From NCBI RefSeq assembly GCF_000517125.1, contig NZ_KI912155.1:1186418-1250417 (forward strand): a stretch of DNA of 64,000 bases, given 5' to 3'. Each line of letters opens with the position of its first letter. Position 1 is the stretch's first letter. Below, in pieces: positions 24,537 to 34,016 of this stretch. The notes under the pieces were generated by a model that had not been told where the DNA came from, made no database searches, and saw only the letters and a list, made by a program, of their open reading frames with translations. The position numbers and the translations under genes were made by a program. The stretch comes from Arthrobacter sp. MA-N2 (GTDB lineage: Bacteria; Actinomycetota; Actinomycetes; Actinomycetales; Micrococcaceae).

Positions 24537-26429
24537 ATGAACTTGTCCAATCCGTCCACTCGAGAGAAGCCCAAGCCGCGGGTCATTCCGACGGCGGGCT
24601 CCCGCCGTCGTCGTTCCCGTGCGATCGCTGCTGTTGCCGCCATCGCCTTGGCCGGCGTTGGGCTGGTAGTGGCGGCCCCGGCCGCGCAAGCTGCTAATCC
24701 CACCGTGGTTTCTTTGACGTTCGACGACGGGAATGCGGACCAGCTGAACGCGGCCCAAATGATGAAGGCCCAAGGCATGGCAGGGACGTTCTTCATCACC
24801 TCCGGATTCACGGACAATCCCGGCTACCTGTCCGTCGCGGACCTCCACGGACTTGTGGCGGACGGCAACGAGATCGGCGGTCACACGGTAACCCATCCCG
24901 ACTTGATCACCTTGCCTGCGGACGAAGCCAAGCGACAGATCTGCAACGACAGGGTGAACCTGAGCAACTGGGGGTTCTCGGTCACCGACTTCGCCTACCC
25001 CTTTGCTTCGGAGAACGCAGCGGCCGAGACCATCGCGCAGGGTTGCGGCTACAACAGCGCCCGTGGCCTGGGTGATATCAAGACGCGCTTCAGTTGTTCC
25101 ACCTGCGCCTTGGCTGAGACGATGCCGCCGGCCAATCCCTACAACACCGCGGCGCCCGATGAGGTGGATTCCACGTGGACGCTGGCTGATCTGCAGACCT
25201 CGGTCACCCAAGCCGAGGCGGCGGGCGGCTGGGTCCAGCTGACCTTCCACCACATTGATGCGAACAGCACGGACCCCTTGAACATCCAACCAGCCCTCTT
25301 CGACCAATTCTTGACATGGCTCAAGGCACGTCCCGCAACGACCACGGTGAAGACCGTCAACCAAGTGATCGGCGGAGCGGTCAAGCCGCTGGTCGCCGGC
25401 CCGGCGGTGCCTCCCCAAGCGCCTAGTGGCAACCTTGTGCAGAACCCTGGGCTGGAGACCCTGGTGAGCGGAATGCCGCAATGCTGGTTCGCCGGTGGCT
25501 ATGGCACCAATACGCCCAGCTACTCCGTGGTCAGCCCTGGCCGGACGGGCGCGGTCGCCGAGAAGCTCGTGATGACCGGTTACGTGGACGGCGACGCGAA
25601 ATTGCTGCCGGCCCTGGACCTGGGCGGGTGCTCGCCCACCGCAACTGAGGGGCATCAATACAACATCGGAGCCTGGTACACCTCCACCGTGCCCACGCAA
25701 TTCACCCTGTACTACAGAACTGGCTTGGGCTCCTGGAAGTACTGGACATCCAGCCCATGGTTTGCTGCGGCGACGAGCTACCAAAAGGCTGCGTGGACCA
25801 CGCCCGCACTCCCGGCGGGAGCAAATGGAATCAGCTTCGGCTTGAACCTCTTCAGCAACGGCACTCTCATCACCGATGACTATGAAATGTTTGACACCGC
25901 CACAGCGCCTGCCCCGACACCACCGGCTCCCGGCACCAACCTGGTGCAGAACGCCGGCCTTGAGACGGCGGGAATCGGCTGGGCACCGCAATGCTGGCAG
26001 ACCGGGGGCTATGGAACGAATACCCCGGGATTCAGCACCGTGCCAGCTGCGCACAGCGGCACGACGGCGGTCCAACTCACTGTCAGTGGTTACACCGACG
26101 GCGATGCCAAGCTGCTCCAGACAATGGACAACGGCAGCTGCGCTCCGCCGGCCATCGCCGGCCACAGCTATTCGCTCAGGACCTGGTACACGTCGACGGC
26201 GGTGACCCAGTTCACGGTGTACTACCGGGACGCCACGGGCACTTGGGTCTATTGGACCTCGAGTCCCTGGCTGGCGGCGTCGGATACCTATACCCAAGCC
26301 AGCTTCACCACTCCCGTGCTGCCGGACGGTGCCACAGCCGTGAGCTTCGGCCTGAACCTTTTCAGCAACGGCACGCTGACTACTGACGACTACGCCATGT
26401 ACGACACGGTCGGGGCGCCGGCAATGTGA
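24537..26429 (+). CDS. Secreted polysaccharide deacetylase with two C-terminal repeats
   Basis: A 630-residue exported CE4 (NodB-like) deacetylase. A long basic N-terminus and hydrophobic core end in AQA near residue 52, a likely signal peptidase site. The catalytic and metal residues are Asp63-Asp64 in TFDDGN and His116/His120 in HTVTH. The C-terminal part has two similar modules (about 298-457 and 467-630), each starting NLVQN-GLET and ending FGLNLFSNGT and TDDY. These look like beta-sandwich carbohydrate-binding modules. The target could be chitin, peptidoglycan or an exopolysaccharide. Two cysteines per repeat may form a disulfide outside the cell. Confidence 0.9.
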   Translation: MNLSNPSTREKPKPRVIPTAGSRRRRSRAIAAVAAIALAGVGLVVAAPAAQAANPTVVSLTFDDGNADQLNAAQMMKAQGMAGTFFITSGFTDNPGYLSVADLHGLVADGNEIGGHTVTHPDLITLPADEAKRQICNDRVNLSNWGFSVTDFAYPFASENAAAETIAQGCGYNSARGLGDIKTRFSCSTCALAETMPPANPYNTAAPDEVDSTWTLADLQTSVTQAEAAGGWVQLTFHHIDANSTDPLNIQPALFDQFLTWLKARPATTTVKTVNQVIGGAVKPLVAGPAVPPQAPSGNLVQNPGLETLVSGMPQCWFAGGYGTNTPSYSVVSPGRTGAVAEKLVMTGYVDGDAKLLPALDLGGCSPTATEGHQYNIGAWYTSTVPTQFTLYYRTGLGSWKYWTSSPWFAAATSYQKAAWTTPALPAGANGISFGLNLFSNGTLITDDYEMFDTATAPAPTPPAPGTNLVQNAGLETAGIGWAPQCWQTGGYGTNTPGFSTVPAAHSGTTAVQLTVSGYTDGDAKLLQTMDNGSCAPPAIAGHSYSLRTWYTSTAVTQFTVYYRDATGTWVYWTSSPWLAASDTYTQASFTTPVLPDGATAVSFGLNLFSNGTLTTDDYAMYDTVGAPAM

Positions 26430-26502
26430 AACATCGGGCGCTTCACGCAGGGGAAGGCACGGCCGTTGGCCGCGCAAAGGTCAGGGAAATGAGCTGGGAA
26501 CA

Positions 26503-27123
26503 ATGAAACAATCGGCAAAAGCAGGAATCGTGGTTGCGGGCGTGGTTGCGGTGGGATTGGCCGGCGCGATCACCTTCAACGCTACCCAGACAGCATCACA
26601 CGCAGATGCCGGCGCCCCGCCGTCGGCCACCGCAAGCGCGGCGCCATCGGCAACGGGCTCCGCCAAGGCACCGAGCGCCAGCGCTGCCGGCAGCGCTTCC
26701 GCCAGCGCTGCGCCCTCAAGCCAGGCCGCGACCCCGGCGGCGTCCGCTCCGGGCAGCGCAAAGCCCGACGTCCCGGTTACACCACCGTCGGCTGCGCCTG
26801 TTCCCGCCGCGCCGGCTCCGGCAGCAGCGGGGCTCGACGCCTCGGGGGTCCAGCGCATCGAGAATGCTTGCACAGCCCGGCTGCAAAGCGATGCCAGCCA
26901 CTCTTCAATCGTGACCGGAACGGTGGTGCCCCGGCCATTCACCATTGTTTCCGTCGCCTTCTCCGGAACCCCGACACGGTCAACGGCGGCCTCCGGACGG
27001 GCGTCGTACGACGTGCTGATGAAGATCACCACGAAGCTTGTCGATGGTCCTTCCCAGGATGGAGTGCGTGTCTGCCGGGTCTATGATTCAGATTCGCGCG
27101 TGGATTGGATTCCGGCCGGCTGA
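26503..27123 (+). CDS. Secreted Pro/Ala/Ser-rich protein of unknown function
   Basis: A 206-residue protein with an N-terminal membrane segment or signal peptide (about 7-26), a low-complexity Ala/Ser/Pro linker (about 35-110) and a compact C-terminal domain with two cysteines (in NACTARLQ and RVCRVYD). The linker looks like a wall-spanning spacer. No family is recognised for the C-terminal domain. It overlaps the convergent amino-acid permease gene by 43 nt at the 3' end. It follows the deacetylase by 73 nt and may be expressed with it. Confidence 0.65.
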   Translation: MKQSAKAGIVVAGVVAVGLAGAITFNATQTASHADAGAPPSATASAAPSATGSAKAPSASAAGSASASAAPSSQAATPAASAPGSAKPDVPVTPPSAAPVPAAPAPAAAGLDASGVQRIENACTARLQSDASHSSIVTGTVVPRPFTIVSVAFSGTPTRSTAASGRASYDVLMKITTKLVDGPSQDGVRVCRVYDSDSRVDWIPAG

Positions 27124-28565
27124 GAAGTTTCATCGACCAGTTCCGCCCGCATAAGCCCGCCACCGCGGACCCACAGCCTGTAGGCGAGCACCAGCAGCCC
27201 GAGCCATACTGCGCCCACATATAAGGCAACGCGGGTGTCCTCGAAGACGCCAAGAATCACGATTACCAAGGCCATGAAGGCGATGGTCAACACCGACGCG
27301 GCCGGCCACCAGGGAGATGCGAATTCCGACGCCGGCAAGCCCCTGAGCTTGATCTCCCGCTTCATGGCGACGTGCGATGCGAGGATCATGACCCACACCC
27401 ACACCGTCGCGAAGGTTGCGATGGAGGCAATCACCAGGAACACGTTTTCGGGGATCACGGCGTTGAGCACCACGCCCACCAGGAGGATGCCGCCCATCAG
27501 GACCACGGTCATCCATGGAACCCCGTGGCGCGAGATCTTGCCGAAGCTCTTCGGAGCATGTCCCTGCTGGGAGAGCCCGAAGAGGATGCGTCCGGCGCCG
27601 AAAATATCGCTATTAATGGCGGACAGCGCCGAGGTGATGACCACCGCATTGAGGATGTGGGGAGCGGCGGGGATGCCGAGGCCACTGAAGATCTGCACGA
27701 ACGGGCTGCCGTTGTTTCCTATTTCGTTCCAAGGGAACAGGCTCATGAGCACGCCGAGGGTGAGGACGTAGAACAGCAGGACGCGCACCGGCACCGTGTT
27801 GACGGCCTGCGGAATGACTTTCTTGGGGTCGGCGGCTTCGCCTGCGGTGATGCCGATCGTTTCGATCCCGCCAAAGGCGAACATGACGACGGCGAACGAG
27901 GCCAGGAGCCCTTCGAAGCCGTTCGGGAACAGGCCTCCGTGCTCAACGAGGTTCGCCATCCCTGGTGCCACACCGCCGTCGCCCGAGTGAAAGCCGAACA
28001 CGATGATCCCCGCCCCGCCCGCAATCATCGCGATGATCGCCACCACCTTGATGAGGGAGAACCAGAACTCAAGCTCCCCGAAGACCTTGACGCTCAGGAG
28101 GTTCATGGCGCCAAGGAGCAGGATAATCGCCAGGACCCAGATCCATCGGTCCACCTGTGGGAACCAGAAGCCCATGTAGATGCTGAAGGCGGTCACGTCC
28201 GCGATCGCCACGATGGCCATTTCGAAGACATAGGTCCAGCCGGTGATGAACCCGGCGAGCGGTCCGAGGTAGCGGCTGGCGTACTGGCCGAATGAGCCGG
28301 AGACTGGATGGCGGACAGCCATTTCGCCGAGGGCCCGCATCACCATGAAGACGGCGGCGCCACCGATGATGTACGCGAACAGGACGGCCGGGCCTGCCTT
28401 TTGGATGGCGGAAGCGGAGCCGTAGAAGAGCCCTGTTCCAATGGCCGATCCGAGGGCCATAAAGCGGATGTGGCGGACGTTGAGGCCGCGGCTGAGAACA
28501 GTGCTTACCACGCCTTCGACGGCTTGGACCGCTGGTGTCCTGACGGCTGTTGGTGCCTGCTGCAT
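27081..28565 (-). CDS. AAT-family amino acid permease
   Basis: A 494-residue, 12-helix amino acid/H+ symporter of the AAT (LysP/GabP/ProY-like) family. The signature around helix 1, [20 protein letters not shown], is complete, and [16 protein letters not shown] follows in the middle. GAGAAGG lies upstream of the ATG. At 28595-28605, just before the gene, CTGGTATCCAG resembles the HutR-type operator at 32858-32883 with one base fewer in the spacer, so histidine is a candidate substrate. Proline and GABA are equally possible from family alone. Confidence 0.88.
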   Translation of the reverse strand: MQQAPTAVRTPAVQAVEGVVSTVLSRGLNVRHIRFMALGSAIGTGLFYGSASAIQKAGPAVLFAYIIGGAAVFMVMRALGEMAVRHPVSGSFGQYASRYLGPLAGFITGWTYVFEMAIVAIADVTAFSIYMGFWFPQVDRWIWVLAIILLLGAMNLLSVKVFGELEFWFSLIKVVAIIAMIAGGAGIIVFGFHSGDGGVAPGMANLVEHGGLFPNGFEGLLASFAVVMFAFGGIETIGITAGEAADPKKVIPQAVNTVPVRVLLFYVLTLGVLMSLFPWNEIGNNGSPFVQIFSGLGIPAAPHILNAVVITSALSAINSDIFGAGRILFGLSQQGHAPKSFGKISRHGVPWMTVVLMGGILLVGVVLNAVIPENVFLVIASIATFATVWVWVMILASHVAMKREIKLRGLPASEFASPWWPAASVLTIAFMALVIVILGVFEDTRVALYVGAVWLGLLVLAYRLWVRGGGLMRAELVDETSQPAGIQSTRESES

Positions 28566-28762
28566 ACGAATACCTTCTCGTCATTGGGAGGGGACTGGTA
28601 TCCAGCAGACCATTTCGCGGCGGGTTGTGATGGGTCTCACGGCACATTGTTGTCTCGGTTCTCAGACGCTGCCGCGCGATGCAGGGGCCATGGAGCGTGA
28701 AGTCGGCAGGCCTCGTCGATTGCAGCCTGCCTTCCTATCAACGCCTTTAAGGGGAACGCAGC

Positions 28763-29560
28763 CTAGACCGGTATGACTGCGGGCTGGCCAAGCAGCTCGC
28801 CGGCCAGTTCCAGGGAGAGGTGGTCCGTAACTTGGCCGTAGAGCAGCACGCCCTTGTCCGCGCTTGACCCGGCTGCCGATGAAAGGCAGCCGGTGGCCGG
28901 CGTCCGCTCCGGCACTACGGGGAGCCGGTCGAAGCGCGGGAGAACGGCGGCAGGGCCATCGACCAGCCGGTCCATGGCCACACGAGCCGGCTCAAGGTGG
29001 AGCATGAGCGAGGTCTCCAGGACACCGCCGTGCTCGATCTCCCAACCCGGGAAGCCGTCGGGGTAGACCCGGGACAGGGTGTCCTGGCTGACAAAGTCCC
29101 AGTAGGAAAGCAGCAGCACGCTCTGTTCCGCTCCCGGGCCGATTCCGAGCTCCTCCAAGGCCAGGTCGATCCCTTCGTAGAGGAACTGGTAGTTCTCGAA
29201 GTGCCCGTTGATAAAGACCACGTGCCGGACGCCTTGGTTAAGGAAGGACTTGACCAGATTGCGCGCCACACCGATGAGTGTGGTGCCGTCCAGGCTGGTG
29301 GTTCCGGGGAGGTGATTGCCGCCTCCGGACTTCTGCTGTGACTTGTACCCATAGACGATGGGCTGGGCAACGAGTGCCCCGAGGCGTTTGGCGACACCCT
29401 CTGCGAAATGCGAAGACAGGATGGTGTCCGTTCCCAACGGCAGGTGCGGTCCGTGCTGCTCCAACGAACCGACCGGGATAAGGACGATCGCCTCCCCGGA
29501 CGCCAGGGCTTCGCGGTAGGTAAAGGCATCCAGGTCTTCCAGAAATACTGACTTGTTCAT
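28763..29560 (-). CDS. Creatininase (creatinine amidohydrolase)
   Basis: A 265-residue metal-dependent amidohydrolase of the creatininase/MftE family, opening creatinine to creatine. The zinc-site residues are visible in PVGSLEQHGPHLPLGTD (Glu, His, Asp) and in INGHFEN (His, Glu). The ATG at 29560 has GAGGAG 10 nt upstream; the longer frame upstream is not credible. It shares strand with the NCS1 permease (76-nt gap), and PucR lies divergent. No creatinase gene is visible in the window, so the remaining steps must be encoded elsewhere. Other cyclic-amide substrates are possible in this family. Confidence 0.82.
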   Translation of the reverse strand: MNKSVFLEDLDAFTYREALASGEAIVLIPVGSLEQHGPHLPLGTDTILSSHFAEGVAKRLGALVAQPIVYGYKSQQKSGGGNHLPGTTSLDGTTLIGVARNLVKSFLNQGVRHVVFINGHFENYQFLYEGIDLALEELGIGPGAEQSVLLLSYWDFVSQDTLSRVYPDGFPGWEIEHGGVLETSLMLHLEPARVAMDRLVDGPAAVLPRFDRLPVVPERTPATGCLSSAAGSSADKGVLLYGQVTDHLSLELAGELLGQPAVIPV

Positions 29561-29636
29561 AACGGGGGTGCTCCTCAGTAAAGGCCGCTGGCCAATGGCA
29601 GGTGCTGCGGCGGCCGGGTGGGTGGTGGGGAAGGTC

Positions 29637-31181
29637 TTAGGCCGTGAGCGCCGGCTCGGGAGCCGGAACCTTTTCCTCGCAGGCGTCACCGTGCTCAGCC
29701 AGCACGGCATCCTCATCCAGTCCAACCCGGATGCCGAGTGGCACTCCCGCCTTGATGCGCTTGCGGAAGCGGGGGTAGCCGAGTGCAAAGTAGACGACCG
29801 ATGCGGTGAGGCTGCCGGCCAGCCAGGACAGATCGATGCCGCCCATGGCCGTGGCGATGGGGCCTTGGAGGGCCGGGATCCCGCCGTACATGAACATCCA
29901 GGTCATGATGATGCCTGCGAAGAAGGCGATGAATGCTATGGGATTGACGGATTTCAGGGCCGTGGACTTTGAATCCAGGAACAGGTAGGAATAGTCCTTG
30001 TGGTGGCGCTCAAAAATGAAGTAGTGGACGGCCATGATGCCACCCCAGGTGGCCACCCAAGCCACAATGGTCCCGAGCCAAGTATCGAGTATCGTCGCAA
30101 AGTCCTCGGCAAACATGAAGGCTATGACGGCAACCATGGACAAGATGCCGACGAGGATCGATAGCTTGCGTCGGGAGATCTTTACATCCAGTGCCTGGAA
30201 AGCGACGCCGAAGGTGTACAGGTTGATGATGTTGGTGGCGATAGGGCCGTGGATCACCAGCAGGATCACCGGGATGGCCATGGTACCGAAGTTGGACACG
30301 ATCAGTTCCCCTGGATCGGCCGAGCCGTTCTTTGTTGCGAGGCTGGCGCCAAGGATGCCCAGCCAGACTACAGGCAGGAACTGGCCCAGGACGCTGACCG
30401 TGAACAGCTTGGCCGGCTTGACCTTGCGGCTAACGAAGCGGGAGTAGTCCGGGGCGTAGGTGAACCAACCGATTCCCCACCCGATGCCGATGACGGTCAT
30501 GATGGCGGACATAGCGGCGATTCGCGGCATGCCCTCCAAAACTGCTCCGGCGGGACCCGCGTAGCCCCAATTAATGTCAAGGTGTGTCCAGGCGATGATG
30601 GACATCGCAACCAGGACGATGATGGTTGGTGGCATTGTGAGGCGTTCAAACTTGGCGATGGCCCGGTATCCGCGATAGCAGATGGCCACTTGAATGCTCA
30701 TGATGACGGCCGCAACGGCGATGCGCACCAAGAGGTTGCGCTGGCTGGGGTCCACCCAGCCGATCATGCCGAACAGGGCCATGACCAGGTCCAGGATGAC
30801 CCAGGTGTTCACCGCGGACCAGCCAATGGCGATGGTCGCCTGGATGGCGGCCGGGAGGTAGGCGCCGCGCCGGCCGAAGGCCCCGCGTGCCAGGAGCATG
30901 CCTGTGGCGCCCGTCCGCTGGCCAAGGATGACGAAGAATCCAAAGCCGGCCATGCCAATGGCATTTCCTGCGATCAACACGATGAGGGTGTCCCGGAGGC
31001 CCAGGCCAAGCTGGATGCCGAGGGCCCCGAGAATCCAGTTGATGGGGGCGACATTGGCTCCCGCCCAGATCCAGAACTGGCCTGAGAGTTTGGTGGTTCG
31101 TGCCGATTCAGGGATGGGCTGCAGAACATCTTCGACCTCGATGGTCGCCGATTCGTTCGACCGTTGTTTGGTGCGGTTCAT
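29637..31181 (-). CDS. NCS1-family (CodB-like) nucleobase/creatinine permease
   Basis: A 514-residue, 12-helix transporter of the NCS1 family, related to cytosine permease CodB. Helix 1 reads FWIWAGANVAPINWILGALG, with the family's W-x-G/A-N pattern. The C-terminus is a short acidic tail. Next to creatininase and divergent from a PucR gene, it most likely takes up creatinine. Cytosine, allantoin or hydantoin remain possible. It should be in one operon with creatininase. Confidence 0.88.
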   Translation of the reverse strand: MNRTKQRSNESATIEVEDVLQPIPESARTTKLSGQFWIWAGANVAPINWILGALGIQLGLGLRDTLIVLIAGNAIGMAGFGFFVILGQRTGATGMLLARGAFGRRGAYLPAAIQATIAIGWSAVNTWVILDLVMALFGMIGWVDPSQRNLLVRIAVAAVIMSIQVAICYRGYRAIAKFERLTMPPTIIVLVAMSIIAWTHLDINWGYAGPAGAVLEGMPRIAAMSAIMTVIGIGWGIGWFTYAPDYSRFVSRKVKPAKLFTVSVLGQFLPVVWLGILGASLATKNGSADPGELIVSNFGTMAIPVILLVIHGPIATNIINLYTFGVAFQALDVKISRRKLSILVGILSMVAVIAFMFAEDFATILDTWLGTIVAWVATWGGIMAVHYFIFERHHKDYSYLFLDSKSTALKSVNPIAFIAFFAGIIMTWMFMYGGIPALQGPIATAMGGIDLSWLAGSLTASVVYFALGYPRFRKRIKAGVPLGIRVGLDEDAVLAEHGDACEEKVPAPEPALTA

Positions 31182-31261
31182 GCCGTACTCGATTCACTAC
31201 ATTGTGAGGGGAATGCAATCTTGCTCCAGCTTATTGGTGACTTGGCCCACAATATAGAGAC

Positions 31262-31285
31262 ATAATGAGTACACTTATTCATTAT
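31262..31285. promoter_or_regulatory. Candidate PucR operator
   Basis: ATAATGA (31262-31268) and TCATTAT (31279-31285) form a perfect 7-10-7 inverted repeat in the 115-bp AT-rich space between the divergent NCS1 permease and PucR genes. It is well placed to control both promoters. PucR binding is inferred from position only. Confidence 0.55.
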
Positions 31286-31296
31286 CAGATGACTAA

Positions 31297-32820
31297 ATGT
31301 CGCCCTCCAATCTTCGGACGTCCATGATCACCCTTGCTGAAGTCCTTGCCTCGGCGCCCATGTCCGCCGCGGACCCGCGGCTGTGCAGCAATGTCCCGGG
31401 TACGCTGGCGCGAGTCGTCCGCTGGGTGCATTCAAGCGAGGTGCTCGAAATTGCCCCGCTCCTGCGCGGAGGGGAGCTGCTGCTCTCGGGTGGCGAGACG
31501 CTACTGGCCCTTCCTTCGGGCGAGCAGCATGATTATGTCCGCAGCCTGGCGGGGCGGAACGTCGCGGCCCTGGCCGTGCAGACGGCCGGCCGGGTGGCCC
31601 CGCTGCCGGACGGGCTGATTGCCGCCGCCAATGAGAGCGGGCTGCCGTTGATCGAACTGCGCGCGGTGGCGCCGTTCGTTGACATTGCCGAGGCGGTGAA
31701 CCGCAGAGTGGTCAATGAACAGGCGGATGCCCACCTCGTGGTTGACGACATCTCCCGCCGGATTGCACGCCAGATCACCGACAGGGGCCCCCACCTGCCC
31801 ACCATACTTGGACTGGTGGCGACGGGGCTGGCAGCACAGGTGTCGCTGGCCGCTGTCGATGGACTGCCGCTGGGCCATGCGGGCAGCGCCGTTGAACAGC
31901 AGGAGTCAATGGCCGTGGCCGACATTGTGGTCGGCGGGCAGCTTGCTGCCCGGCTCACGCTGCGGTCCCCGTCGCCGGATCCCTTCCTGTTGGAGCTGGC
32001 GGCCGATCGACTATCCGGCATCCTGGCCCTGGCTTTGGCGCAGGCCTTCCGCCCCACGCCGGCCCAAGTGGCCGAGGCGCGCCTGCTGGAGTCGGTGATC
32101 GAGGGTGGAGACCCGGCCGACATCCAGCGGATGTGGCTGCAGGCCGGGCTGCAGCCCGGCCATGGAGCGGTTGTGGCCGTATTCCGAACGCCCGGCAGGG
32201 GGGGAGTCAACTTCTCCTCCGTCGAACGTGCCCTGCGTGCTGGGGGAGCGAACGTGAAATCCCACCTGCGGGACGGGGAGCTGGTGGTGCTTTTCGCCCT
32301 GGGACCGAATAATGCACGGGCGGCGCGCGAAGCGCTGCTTATGGCGGCGCGGGAGGCTGTGGGCGGCTCTGACGTCTGCGCGTCCTTCGGGCCGAACGTG
32401 GTTGACGGCCTCAATGCGCATGAGTCTTATGTGGAGGCACGGGAAATCCTGGGACTCGACATGCCGGCCCAGGGCCAGGTGCTTGACGCCATGGAGTTCC
32501 TGGGCCGGCGGGTATTCGGCGCGGTGCCCGATCCTGCATTTTTGGACTTATATGTGCGCTCAAGTCTGGGGGAGTTGCTGGAGTGGGACCGGAAGCATGG
32601 CACGGACCTGCTGGCAACGCTGGTTTGCTGGCTTGGATTGGGATGCAACACGACGGCTTCCGCCACGACGTTAAACATTGAACGGCAGACCATGCACAAG
32701 CGCCTGAACAAGATCCAGGAACTCTTGGGCGGGGACCCGCGTACCTCCGGGAGGTTGTTTGACATCCACATTGCCGCCAAGGCGGCAGCCAACGGGGTTG
32801 CCGGGTCTGTGGGGACATGA
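31297..32820 (+). CDS. PucR-family transcriptional regulator
   Basis: A 507-residue regulator with an N-terminal PucR-type purine-catabolism domain (about 10-135), a central GGDEF-like/CdaR region, and a C-terminal helix-turn-helix (about 435-490, containing TTASATTLNIERQTMHKRLN). PucR proteins activate purine, allantoin and related nitrogen-scavenging genes. It is divergent from the NCS1 permease and creatininase genes, with a palindrome between, so it probably activates that operon. The start may instead be the ATG at 31324 (MITLAEVL), since neither has a clear ribosome site. Confidence 0.9.
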   Translation: MSPSNLRTSMITLAEVLASAPMSAADPRLCSNVPGTLARVVRWVHSSEVLEIAPLLRGGELLLSGGETLLALPSGEQHDYVRSLAGRNVAALAVQTAGRVAPLPDGLIAAANESGLPLIELRAVAPFVDIAEAVNRRVVNEQADAHLVVDDISRRIARQITDRGPHLPTILGLVATGLAAQVSLAAVDGLPLGHAGSAVEQQESMAVADIVVGGQLAARLTLRSPSPDPFLLELAADRLSGILALALAQAFRPTPAQVAEARLLESVIEGGDPADIQRMWLQAGLQPGHGAVVAVFRTPGRGGVNFSSVERALRAGGANVKSHLRDGELVVLFALGPNNARAAREALLMAAREAVGGSDVCASFGPNVVDGLNAHESYVEAREILGLDMPAQGQVLDAMEFLGRRVFGAVPDPAFLDLYVRSSLGELLEWDRKHGTDLLATLVCWLGLGCNTTASATTLNIERQTMHKRLNKIQELLGGDPRTSGRLFDIHIAAKAAANGVAGSVGT

Positions 32821-32857
32821 CGGGACCGGCTAAAGCAAGTCTGATCCACTAGGATCG

Positions 32858-32883
32858 CAATTGTCTGGTATTCCAGACAATTG
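32858..32883. promoter_or_regulatory. HutR-type operator upstream of the IclR gene
   Basis: A perfect palindrome: CAATTGTCTGG, then TATT, then CCAGACAATTG. Its core TCTGGTATTCCAGA agrees at 13 of 14 positions with the HutR motif TCTGwwATwCCAGA that I recall for Corynebacterium (from memory). It lies 124 bp before the IclR-type gene that precedes hutU and hutH, so autoregulation and hut control are likely. Confidence 0.75.
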
Positions 32884-33007
32884 GGTATGTGATTGGCCTT
32901 GCGACCCTTCGTAGGGGGCGCACGCTTAAGTACGGGATCACGGACGCCCGCCTGATGGCCTGCGCCAGCCGGGCGTCCGGATACTTCCGTGGACTCGAAG
33001 AGGAGCT

Positions 33008-33811
33008 ATGACCATACAGTCGTCCACCCAACGCCGGGCCGCTTCCAAGGTTCCCGCCGCCGAGAACACCTTGCGCATCCTGAAGCTGCTCGCTTCCCGA
33101 CGCGGCCCGATGGCGGCGTCCCACATAGCCACTGCGCTGGACCTGCCCCGATCCAGCGTCTATCACCTTCTTGGCGTCATGGAAGCCAACGGCTTCGTCT
33201 TACACCTTCATGAAGAGCAGCGTTATGGGCTGGGCATCAGTGCCTTTGAACTCAGTTCGGCGTACTCGCGGCAAGAGCCGTTGTCCCGGCTCGGCCGCCC
33301 CGTACTGGCCGCCCTTGTCGATTCAATCGGCGAGAGCGCGCATCTGGCGGTGCTCCATGGCCGCGATGTGCTTTACATCGTGGAGGAGCGCGCCAAGAAC
33401 CGTCCGTCCCTGGTGACCGACGTCGGGGTCCGGCTTCCCAGCCACCTCACTGCCAGCGGCCGCGCCATCCTGGCCGCCTTGCCGAAATCGCAGGTGAGGG
33501 CCCTGTATCCGAATGCGGCGGCATTCACGGCCCGGCACGAGACGGAATCGCCCATCATGAAGTACTCGGCCCTGTCCTCGCACCTGGACCAAGTCCGTCA
33601 GCGCGGCTACGCCACCGAACACGGCGAAGTCACCCCCGGATTCGGCTCGGTGGCTGCCGCCGTCACCGACCATTTGGGATGGCCGACGGCGGCAGTCGCC
33701 GTGACCTTCCTCGAGGACCGGGTGCCGGCCGAGGATTGGCCCGCCCTCGCCGCGCGAATCCAAAAGACGGCGGACGAGCTGTCGGCGCGCATCCACGGCC
33801 GCCCCGCCTAG
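33008..33811 (+). CDS. hutR: IclR-family regulator, probable HutR
   Basis: A 267-residue IclR-type regulator. The winged helix occupies about residues 18-80 (TLRILKLLASRRGPMAASHI, then LPRSSVYHLLGVMEANGFV). A ligand-binding domain with the LTASGRAILAAL segment follows (about 95-260). The ATG has AGAGGAG 3-4 nt upstream. Its gene is the first of the hut cluster, and a near-perfect HutR-type palindrome lies upstream, which makes histidine/urocanate sensing the best hypothesis. Actinobacterial hut clusters are known to use IclR-type HutR. Confidence 0.82.
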   Translation: MTIQSSTQRRAASKVPAAENTLRILKLLASRRGPMAASHIATALDLPRSSVYHLLGVMEANGFVLHLHEEQRYGLGISAFELSSAYSRQEPLSRLGRPVLAALVDSIGESAHLAVLHGRDVLYIVEERAKNRPSLVTDVGVRLPSHLTASGRAILAALPKSQVRALYPNAAAFTARHETESPIMKYSALSSHLDQVRQRGYATEHGEVTPGFGSVAAAVTDHLGWPTAAVAVTFLEDRVPAEDWPALAARIQKTADELSARIHGRPA

Positions 33812-33837
33812 CCTCCCAGCAGCCCTCTGTAACCCCG

Positions 33838-33903
33838 CCCAACTGACTCGCAGTAAGCGTCGTTATGAGCCCTCAAAACGACATTAAATGCGAGCTAGTT
33901 GGG
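33838..33903. repeat. 66-bp palindromic intergenic repeat, copy 2
   Basis: Begins CCCAACTGACTCGCA and ends TGCGAGCTAGTTGGG, with CGTCGTTATGAGCCCTCA at the centre. It lies 27 bp after hutR and 114 bp before hutU. Length and layout are identical to the copies at 14852, 35756 and 38355. It could separate hutR transcription from hutUH. Confidence 0.9.
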
Positions 33904-34016
33904 TCTGTAATCCCGGACAGCACCCTTCATAAAGCCGTTCCAAGAAGGATGCGGAGGGGCTCTACTGGATACAGAAGGACTTACATCCAGCAACCTCCAG
34001 AGACGAAGGAGTCATC

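Noticed and set aside
24441..26477. 678-codon open frame on the minus strand opposite the polysaccharide deacetylase gene
   Set aside because: It is an antisense shadow of a GC-rich gene: it is Arg/Gly/His-rich, has no domain, and the plus frame has a signal peptide and intact catalytic motifs.
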